Below, one piece after another: positions 57,555-64,000 of a stretch of DNA of 64,000 nucleotides. A model generated the notes under the pieces. It had not been told where the DNA came from. It ran no database searches and saw only the letters and a list, made by a program, of their open reading frames with translations. The stretch lies in the NCBI RefSeq assembly GCF_003943415.1, contig NZ_RJPK01000001.1:481992-545991 (forward strand), given 5' to 3'. This stretch comes from Streptococcus oralis. Lineage in GTDB: Bacteria > Bacillota > Bacilli > Lactobacillales > Streptococcaceae. Each line of letters opens with the position of its first letter. The stretch's first letter is position 1. The position numbers were made by a program, and so were the translations under genes.

Positions 57555-57583
57555 ATTATATATTTTCTTGTGGAGAATTGCAA
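57555..57583 (-). promoter_or_regulatory. Promoter of the 16-aa peptide gene
   Basis: On the minus strand TTGCAA (57578-57583), 17 bp, TATAAT (57555-57560). Confidence 0.8.
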
Positions 57584-57836
57584 ATTTTTTCAGTCAAATT
57601 ACTAGCTTTTTTCAAAAAAATATGATAAAAGACAAAATTTTATATTAAAAATAGTTATTTACTTTCGGTTTCTGTAAAATAAAGCCATAATATAAATGTA
57701 CTAAGTCCCATAACTGGATTTTTTCTATCAAACTTTTGAGGCTAGTTCATAACTTTCAGTTGTTGAAATGATGAACCAACCTCTTTTCTGCGCCATGAAT
57801 CTCCGCTTTTTACTGTTTTTCTTCAGCTTAGTTGGG
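57584..57836 (-). other. Intergenic with a possible coding relic
   Basis: About 250 bp after the TPR gene. On the minus strand a stop-interrupted frame reads GDSWRRKEVGSSFQQL and then MGLSTFILWLYFTETESK before a stop. It might be the remnant of a mobile element or a small gene, but I cannot identify it. Confidence 0.3.
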
Positions 57837-58448
57837 CTACTTCCCATTTTGTAATAAAGCTCTTACCCCGTCTGCTCCAATTTTATCCTCAGCTTTTTCA
57901 AAGAGTTGAATAGATTGATAAAAATAATCTCGTGATTTATTTGAATTTTGCTTGAGATAAATCTCTCCCATCCCTCTATATGCACAGGCTTGGGCAATGA
58001 AGTCCTCAGTTGTCAAAGCAAAATCTAGGGATTTTTGCATATAGCTTTCTGCCTCTTCTAGATTGCCCAACTGTAAACGAAGGTAGCCTTGTTCATAGTT
58101 GTTGACAGAAAATTTCAAAGCATCATTGGGAAAATACTTTTTTATAATTTGCATTTCCTGATCGATATAGAGTAGAGCTTTTTTAAAATGACCCATTTCC
58201 CTGTAGACCATCGCTAACTGATGATAGCCTATATGTTCATTTTCTTGGTCACTTTTAGTTCGGGCTAAGTCAATATAACGCTGGTAGATACTTAAGCACT
58301 CGTTATAATTTTGCTCTTCAAGATAGATATAGCCCATCAAATTTAATAAACTAAAATTAGTGCAAGTTTCCAAAGAAAAATCAGCTTCAACTAATTTTTT
58401 AGCCTCTTCAATTTTGCCTTCAAACAATAATTCCCATGCTTGATTCAT
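57837..58448 (-). CDS. TPR-repeat protein
   Basis: A 203-residue soluble protein made of about five tetratricopeptide-type helical repeats (for example HIGYHQLAMVYREMGHFKKAL and ACAYRGMGEIYLKQNSN). No DNA-binding or catalytic domain is visible. Rap/RRNPP-type proteins use such repeats to bind peptides, but here no effector part is present. It is 17 bp after the zinc-ribbon protein gene on the same strand. Confidence 0.75.
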   Translation of the reverse strand: MNQAWELLFEGKIEEAKKLVEADFSLETCTNFSLLNLMGYIYLEEQNYNECLSIYQRYIDLARTKSDQENEHIGYHQLAMVYREMGHFKKALLYIDQEMQIIKKYFPNDALKFSVNNYEQGYLRLQLGNLEEAESYMQKSLDFALTTEDFIAQACAYRGMGEIYLKQNSNKSRDYFYQSIQLFEKAEDKIGADGVRALLQNGK

Positions 58449-58465
58449 GCTTATTCTCCTGCATC

Positions 58466-59518
58466 TTACGTTGTATAGAAATCTATTGATAAATCGCTAT
58501 CAGACTTGTATTTTTTCCAAGCTAAACTGAAGCCATAATAATCTTCAAATTCAGGGTGCCAGTCATAATAAAGTGGGATACGACTATATTTTCTTGCAAC
58601 AACTTCGTCTTCAAATTCTGGAGATTCCCCTGCAGTAATACCAAATTGAAGACCATTTAGTTCCCAGCTATTGCCCCAAACATTTTCATCCGAGAGAACA
58701 TCGATCCATCTAGAAGCATCAATATCAAAATCTGCACATAATTCCAGTTCATAGAATCTTCTACAGTTAATCTCTAAAGGCTTAATATAAAACGCACCTT
58801 CTACTTGGTACTTTTTATCTCTGACTTGAATCTGTGTGATTTTCATTGGAATCGGAACTCCATTTAATTCTAACCAGAAATAGCCTAAGGGAGTTTTGAT
58901 ACTATAATATGTTTGCTGAGTGACAGGTTTAGCATTTTTAGAGCAAGCATCAAGAATTCTTCCAAGCTTAATTAAATTTCTACAAACGATTTTCGAAGTG
59001 AGTGGGTCGAAATGTGAATACCTACGAATGACACGTTTTAACTTTTCAACAGGAAAAGTGATATCCTTTGGTAGGGCATGATACTTCTGTACAACTAAAG
59101 CAATTTTTTCAGTATTTTCCTTCCCCACTGGGACAACTACAGCGTGCCCAATATGGATATTTGAGTCATCGCAGATATAAGTATAGCCATTCCCTCCCTC
59201 CTGAAACTCAACAACAACGAGATTTAGCTCTTGATTCGGATCAAAGAGAGTCTCGACCTTTTCTGCTTCTTGACGCTCATAAAAAGTAAAGCGTTCCCTA
59301 TCCCCGTCTTCGCCAAAAACCATGAAACTGCCACATTCAGGGCACTTCCACATATAAAAGGATGCTTCAGAAATATCATCATAAGAAATTTTATTATGGT
59401 CGTCAGCTTTATTCATGATTTCTTCAAACAACTCATCCGAATAAACTGAATAAGCACTTGGATCGGTCGACCTATGGTCGTTCATTGCTTGCCCGCATCT
59501 ACATGCCCATTTACCCAT
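58466..59518 (-). CDS. Zinc-ribbon protein of unknown function
   Basis: A 350-residue protein. An N-terminal zinc ribbon is formed by CRCG (about 6-9) and CPECG (about 58-62). A beta-rich middle domain (about 90-165, GYTYICDDSNIHIGHAVVV) and a C-terminal domain (about 200-350) with many aromatic residues follow; no catalytic motif is recognised. The ATG at 59518 follows a GAGG RBS. It starts 8 bp after the nucleotidyltransferase gene, so they are probably co-transcribed. No function is assigned. Confidence 0.7.
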   Translation of the reverse strand: MGKWACRCGQAMNDHRSTDPSAYSVYSDELFEEIMNKADDHNKISYDDISEASFYMWKCPECGSFMVFGEDGDRERFTFYERQEAEKVETLFDPNQELNLVVVEFQEGGNGYTYICDDSNIHIGHAVVVPVGKENTEKIALVVQKYHALPKDITFPVEKLKRVIRRYSHFDPLTSKIVCRNLIKLGRILDACSKNAKPVTQQTYYSIKTPLGYFWLELNGVPIPMKITQIQVRDKKYQVEGAFYIKPLEINCRRFYELELCADFDIDASRWIDVLSDENVWGNSWELNGLQFGITAGESPEFEDEVVARKYSRIPLYYDWHPEFEDYYGFSLAWKKYKSDSDLSIDFYTT

Positions 59519-59526
59519 AAACAACC

Positions 59527-60300
59527 TCAGTCATGCCTTAATTCTTCAAGGAAAAATTGATTTAGAGATTTCCAGTCTTTCTTTTCCTCACTAACACTTT
59601 GAACGTATGCATCCAATTCTTGGATATTATCTAAAATATAATCTTGAATTGGCTTTATAGGCTCAATTTCCATGTCTTCAGGACCGTTTATCTTAATGTC
59701 AAGCAATCTTGACACATGCTCCTGCATTTGGGACGGAAGTAATTCTTTGACCAAATCATCAAATAAAATCGGCGGAATAGAATGGTATTTTTCGATCCAA
59801 CGGCAAGCCAAAATAGGACGCAGCGCATAGAAATACTTTTTAGGTTTGACCTTGTCTCCTGAAAGATACTTATTCATTTGAGTTCTAGCAGTGTTCAAGT
59901 AATGATGAAGCATTTTCTTCTCAGAAAAATACTGGTTGGCAAGAGGACGTATACGCTCGATAAAATCCGTTTGTTGATAAACAATTGGTGACTGTAACCA
60001 TTCAAACAGTGTTGGATTTGACTTATAAAGGAGTTTTAAAGTCTTGTCTAAATCCCAGCCACTCACATCCCAAGTATCGTCAATTGGTAACTCGATAACA
60101 TCACGCCGTTCATTCAAATGGAGATAAAAATCTCGCTTGTGTTTGTAGATAAATCGTACATCAAAGTCACTATCAGGAGACTCAAAGCCCCATGCACGAC
60201 TACCAGACTCGATAGCCCACAAAACTGTGACTCCATAATCACGCTCAATTTCTGCTAATTTTTCAGGTACCAGAACATTCATTTCTTCTTGTGTTTGCAT
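59527..60300 (-). CDS. RlaP/YcgL-family nucleotidyltransferase
   Basis: A 257-residue nucleotidyltransferase of the RlaP (PF10127) type. The catalytic motif GSRAWGFESPDSDFDVRFIY (about 33-52) holds the GS and the two metal-binding Asp residues. The family is linked to RNA repair systems and found near restriction genes; the exact reaction is unknown. It lies 17 bp after hsdR on the same strand. Confidence 0.85.
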   Translation of the reverse strand: MQTQEEMNVLVPEKLAEIERDYGVTVLWAIESGSRAWGFESPDSDFDVRFIYKHKRDFYLHLNERRDVIELPIDDTWDVSGWDLDKTLKLLYKSNPTLFEWLQSPIVYQQTDFIERIRPLANQYFSEKKMLHHYLNTARTQMNKYLSGDKVKPKKYFYALRPILACRWIEKYHSIPPILFDDLVKELLPSQMQEHVSRLLDIKINGPEDMEIEPIKPIQDYILDNIQELDAYVQSVSEEKKDWKSLNQFFLEELRHD

Positions 60301-60317
60301 TTATAACCTCTTATTAT

Positions 60318-63300
60318 TTACGCTGCTTCTCCAGCTCGATCATTGATGAGTTCAATTGTTTGGACAATATTACGAAGTATAGGGAGTTGGTGTTGAAAGA
60401 GTAGTTGAACCGAACCATACGATTTAAACGGCTCTTGTGTTAAAACTTTAGTCTCCAAACAACCATTTTCTACAATGTAATCTACAATCAATTTCACAAA
60501 GGAAATCTGCTTGGCATTGAGACTCTCATCCGATAAAAATTTAGAAAAAACTTGATTGGCAGACTCTCTATCCAAACCAATAATCTCACGAACCAATCTA
60601 GGAATTGCCTTATTTTCATAATGTTGTTGGTAATCTGACTTGCTACCTAATTTTTCCCAAAGCAATGTTTCAAGTGCAAGTAAATCTTGAGAGGTCAATT
60701 TTTCATTATGGTATAACTTAGAAATTGCTTCATCATCTAGATGAGTTTTCAAATAATGTTCAACTTTTTCATTATAAGATCGCAGGTCATTGACTTGTAA
60801 ATATGGCTTAGTATCATGGACAGTGGAAAGAATGTGATCATCAAAATTGACATAATAGACTTTTCGGCTCGTTTTATCTAAGAATTGCAATAAATCTCTT
60901 AGAGAAAGGCGGATTTTTTCCAGCTCAGATAAACTAACTTCTTCCCAAAATTCAGGTTCTTGTACTTTCCTGATAATTTCAGCCTGTGCAAAAACTTGTG
61001 GTATATTGCCAACCCTGGCAAGAGCTTTAGCTGTTTTCATAACTTGAGATATATGGACAGTTGCTGGCTTAGCCAACAGTTGTCCTAACTGTATCTGAAA
61101 CAGCCATAAATCAAATCGTCTCGCCATCTCGTCCTCTTTATTTTCTTCAAATAGAATCGGAGAAAGATCTTTCTGGATTGTTTCACTTGTAACGGTCGTT
61201 AGATTTTGCCAATTTTCCAACTTTCTGTAAGTATAAACTGTATCTAAGACCATACGAACCCTAAAGTCTAACTCATTTAATCCCACCATACGTTCATGAA
61301 GTTCTGTGACGAGTTGCTGACGGTATTCTATAGCAAACCGATCATCTCGATAATGAAGTTCCTGCAATTCTCGAATCAAATCCACCTTGATGTTAAACAA
61401 ACGTTGAGTCAAAGAAACAATGTGACGGCCATCTCCCTCTCTCGGATCAGCTTTGAAATATTCAAAATTATCACCATAATCAAATACCAAGAAATTTTCC
61501 TTATCCTGCTCAGGGCCAAATAAATCTTTACAAAGACGGGTTCCACGACCAATCATCTGCCAAAACTTAGTTTTAGAGCGTACTTTCTTGAAAAAGACTA
61601 AATTAACAACTTCTGGTACATCAATACCTGTATCCAACATATCAACAGAAATTGCGATTTGAGGGTATTTCTCCTTAATTTTAAAATCATCAATTAAGGT
61701 TTGATAATGCTTAATGCTATAATCAATCACTTGAGCATAATCGCTTCCTTTTTCAGGATAGCGTTCGTTAAAAATATCTCTGATGTATTCAGCGTGTCGA
61801 TGGTTTTTAGCAAAGATAATGGTTTTACCAATTTCGTCACCTGAAGCTGTCTGAATCCCTCTTGTCATTAGTTCATCTAGAACAATTTTGACTGTTTTTT
61901 TATTGAAAATAGAGGTATTAAAATCCTCAGGATCAATATCTTTCTCAGAACTACCATCTTCAAATTGGCTATCAAAATATTCTTTTTCATCTTGGGATAA
62001 ATCATCGTAATGTAGACCATCCGTAGGTAGTTTCAACTTGGTTTCAATCGAATGATAAGCTACTAAATAGCCATCTTTGACAGCCTCTTCCAAATCGTAT
62101 GCGTATGTTGGAACACCATTCTCCAAGTTAAAGAAACCGTAAGTATTTTTATCTAAATCTTGACGCGGAGTGGCAGTTAATCCTACAATCCGTGCATCAA
62201 AATAATCAAAAATTGATTTGTATTTCTGATAAATAGAACGGTGAGATTCGTCAATTATGATGAGATCAAAGTGCCCAACAGTGAAGGGGCGTTGATTTAC
62301 TTCTTCTTGATCACTGATCGCCCCTATCATAGTCGGATAGGTTGAAAAAACCATTCGACTAGATCGAGCACCATCTTTATCCTCTAAGAAATTGCAAACT
62401 GAAAGATCTGGAAGTAATTTCCTAAATGAATCATAAGCTTGCTTAACTAGGGAAGTTCTATCAGCCAAAAAAAGAACATTTTTTACCCAGTTATGACGCG
62501 AAAGGATATCAACTAGGGAAACCGCTGTGCGGGTTTTCCCAGACCCAGTTGCCATGACCAAGAGTGCCTGTCTCCGATTATTGGAGAATGCTTCACAGAC
62601 ACTTGTAATCGCATGTTTCTGATAATGACGTCCAGAAATGTCGTCCCTAATTTTGCTAGAAATATCCTCGAGTGGTTTTTGCAAGTGACGTCTGTCCATC
62701 AACAGTTGCAACTCTTCTTGAGAGTAGAACCCTGCAATCTGGCGACGATTAACACCATCAAGTATGTAGTGCTTTAAACCGTTGGTAATAAAGCAAATTG
62801 GCCGATAGCCGATTTGTTTCTCAAGAGCTTCAGCATATTCCTTGACCTGCACCTCCCCTACTTCTGGATTCACAGATGCCTTTTTGGCCTCAACAATTGC
62901 TAAAATTTTACCATTTTTGCCATAAAGAACATAGTCACAGTATCCAGTTCCTGTACCATGCTTCAGACCATGAACGTCTACCTCAACACGACAGTTTTCT
63001 TCAAATGTCCAACCCGCTAAACGGAGATCAATATCAATAAAGAGTTTTCTTGTCTCTGCTTCAGATAGTTGATCGATATGGAAAGATACATCTTGCCGTA
63101 GAGCTGCTGTTTCACGTTTTTCAGTATAAGTCTCTTGAGCAGCCAAGGACTGACTAGCCATCTGTTCATCGAAATCAGGAAGATCTGGCAAACTGTTTTG
63201 TAATTTCGCCATAGATTGTGGCGTTTCTCGAAACTTGATGTTTGCTGTAAGTGGCAATAACTTCTCATCGAAATAACGCTCCACAAACTTGTTACTGTAG

Positions 63301-63668
63301 CAATAATCAATAAAATTGACAAACTGATACAAATGATGCAAAGCCAAAATCGCTTCTCGTTCCTTAATTTCTCCACCATGTGCAGCATGATTTCCCCATC
63401 GAATTAAAAGAACAATCTGCCTATGGAGCTCAGGATCCACAATCTCTCTAAAATCATCATCCCATACCAAAGAAGATAAGGTAGCACGATAGGGAGCTTC
63501 TAAATATGAATCGTGACTATATATCCAATGAACAGCCTGCTCCAAAGCACGACGCGCCATAAAAGCAGTAGCCACAGTAGATGTCGCGATCATATTTTCA
63601 GCTTCTATACAAGGCTTTGAAAATGACTCGTACTCTGTATTTTTTAAAAGAAAGCTAAAATTTCCCAT
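60318..63668 (-). CDS. hsdR: Type I restriction enzyme HsdR
   Basis: A 1116-residue restriction and translocation subunit. In order: an N-terminal DUF4145-like helical domain (about 1-150), a PD-(D/E)xK nuclease domain (about 215-300, CDYVLYGKNGKILAIVEAKK), a helicase core with Walker A ATGSGKTRT (about 370), DESHRS (about 470) and TATPRQ (about 494), a second RecA-like domain with MLDTGIDVPEV and QMIGRGTRL, and a C-terminal domain of the EcoEI type. It cuts unmodified DNA in a complex with HsdM and HsdS. A possible promoter (TATAAT at 63701-63706) lies inside the end of hsdS. Confidence 0.97.
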   Translation of the reverse strand: MGNFSFLLKNTEYESFSKPCIEAENMIATSTVATAFMARRALEQAVHWIYSHDSYLEAPYRATLSSLVWDDDFREIVDPELHRQIVLLIRWGNHAAHGGEIKEREAILALHHLYQFVNFIDYCYSNKFVERYFDEKLLPLTANIKFRETPQSMAKLQNSLPDLPDFDEQMASQSLAAQETYTEKRETAALRQDVSFHIDQLSEAETRKLFIDIDLRLAGWTFEENCRVEVDVHGLKHGTGTGYCDYVLYGKNGKILAIVEAKKASVNPEVGEVQVKEYAEALEKQIGYRPICFITNGLKHYILDGVNRRQIAGFYSQEELQLLMDRRHLQKPLEDISSKIRDDISGRHYQKHAITSVCEAFSNNRRQALLVMATGSGKTRTAVSLVDILSRHNWVKNVLFLADRTSLVKQAYDSFRKLLPDLSVCNFLEDKDGARSSRMVFSTYPTMIGAISDQEEVNQRPFTVGHFDLIIIDESHRSIYQKYKSIFDYFDARIVGLTATPRQDLDKNTYGFFNLENGVPTYAYDLEEAVKDGYLVAYHSIETKLKLPTDGLHYDDLSQDEKEYFDSQFEDGSSEKDIDPEDFNTSIFNKKTVKIVLDELMTRGIQTASGDEIGKTIIFAKNHRHAEYIRDIFNERYPEKGSDYAQVIDYSIKHYQTLIDDFKIKEKYPQIAISVDMLDTGIDVPEVVNLVFFKKVRSKTKFWQMIGRGTRLCKDLFGPEQDKENFLVFDYGDNFEYFKADPREGDGRHIVSLTQRLFNIKVDLIRELQELHYRDDRFAIEYRQQLVTELHERMVGLNELDFRVRMVLDTVYTYRKLENWQNLTTVTSETIQKDLSPILFEENKEDEMARRFDLWLFQIQLGQLLAKPATVHISQVMKTAKALARVGNIPQVFAQAEIIRKVQEPEFWEEVSLSELEKIRLSLRDLLQFLDKTSRKVYYVNFDDHILSTVHDTKPYLQVNDLRSYNEKVEHYLKTHLDDEAISKLYHNEKLTSQDLLALETLLWEKLGSKSDYQQHYENKAIPRLVREIIGLDRESANQVFSKFLSDESLNAKQISFVKLIVDYIVENGCLETKVLTQEPFKSYGSVQLLFQHQLPILRNIVQTIELINDRAGEAA

Positions 63669-63696
63669 TTTTCTCTCACTTTGAATAAAAAGATAC

Positions 63697-64000
63697 CTAT
63701 ATTATACTAGATTTCAAGCTATTTCTCCACAGTTTTATAACTATCTGACAAGTAAATTGTGATTTGTCGACCTGAGCCACAAAGTCCGCGAACTCGTTTT
63801 GGAGGGAAAGAGGGGGGAGGATTACTTTTAGTTCACTTAATATTTTTAAATTTATATTCTTTTGAGCTGATTCTGGAGCTTGACTTTCTAGCATCTTTTG
63901 AAAGTAACTAAACCAATAATGAATAAACATATTATTGGTTCTTTCTCCCGGAATAAAGCCAACAATGCTATCTGGAAAACATGAATCAAAAGCCAATATA
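63697..64000 (-). CDS. hsdS: HsdS specificity subunit, C-terminal part (cut by window edge)
   Basis: About 100 residues continuing beyond the window. ILPPLSLQNEFADFVAQVDK is the usual end of a target-recognition domain and the start of the conserved helix. After that, the tail (IVIKLWRNSLKSSII) does not show the usual LxxLKKSLMQEYFG-like end, so the last residues may have been altered by a frameshift or recombination. The hsdR gene starts 28 bp downstream. HsdM is presumably further upstream. Confidence 0.85.
   Translation of the reverse strand, partial: ILAFDSCFPDSIVGFIPGERTNNMFIHYWFSYFQKMLESQAPESAQKNINLKILSELKVILPPLSLQNEFADFVAQVDKSQFTCQIVIKLWRNSLKSSII

Overview
The window looks like chromosomal DNA of a mitis-group Streptococcus (low G+C Firmicute). 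Support comes from the tarIJ-licABC choline/teichoic acid locus, two histidine-triad (Pht) proteins with the AdcAII zinc lipoprotein, AdcR-type boxes, a preQ1-II riboswitch before queT, the streptococcal asd RNA, a CiaR-type direct repeat, and an nrdH-nrdE-nrdK-nrdF operon. A linked Tat translocase and EfeUOB iron system suggests an oral commensal rather than a typical S. pneumoniae; this is inferred from recalled family distribution and species was not determined.

Layout. 1-2 kb: thymidine kinase (cut by the edge), a tautomerase, mnmE. 2-4.6 kb: dapA and asd, the asd RNA and tRNA-Thr. 4.6-8.7 kb: queT with its riboswitch, a divergent GtrA-like gene, mscL, an apparently orphan ferrochelatase and pepT. 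8.7-15.6 kb: zinc scavenging (adcAII-pht, then a second pht) under AdcR-type boxes. 15.7-17.8 kb: ptsHI. 17.8-20 kb: AT-rich DNA with an alpha/beta hydrolase and a decayed small frame. 20-24 kb: class Ib ribonucleotide reductase operon. 24-36 kb: a large galactose/lactose locus (lacR; gatABC-type PTS, lacX; lacABCD; lacTFEG) with at least four promoters, two cre sites and a LacT antiterminator. 36-40.7 kb: tarI-tarJ-licA-licB-licC with a CiaR-type promoter. 40.7-46.3 kb: efeO-efeB-efeU-tatC-tatA plus a VIT-type metal transporter. 46.3-52.2 kb: two peptide or antimicrobial-related ABC systems, one BceAB-like with a 36-residue ORF in front, the other a lactococcin-972-associated system whose ATPase is frameshifted at a 7-bp tandem repeat. 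52.2-57.2 kb: PspC protein, sprT, tex, a 43-residue protein and a permease pair. 57.2-64 kb: a possible 16-residue aromatic peptide gene with its own promoter and terminator, then an accessory cluster (TPR protein, zinc-ribbon protein, RlaP-like nucleotidyltransferase, hsdR, 3' end of hsdS).

How the parts work together. Imported lactose (LacEF) is cleaved by LacG; galactose-6-phosphate from this or from the Gat-type PTS runs through LacAB, LacC and LacD to triose phosphates, with ptsHI supplying phosphate. EfeB carries a twin-arginine signal and is the only evident Tat cargo in the window, matching the co-encoded TatAC. The most novel-looking points are the 7-bp repeat that can switch the ABC ATPase on or off, the 16-residue peptide gene, the 30-residue leader frame abutting a terminator, and the extra genes trailing hsdR.
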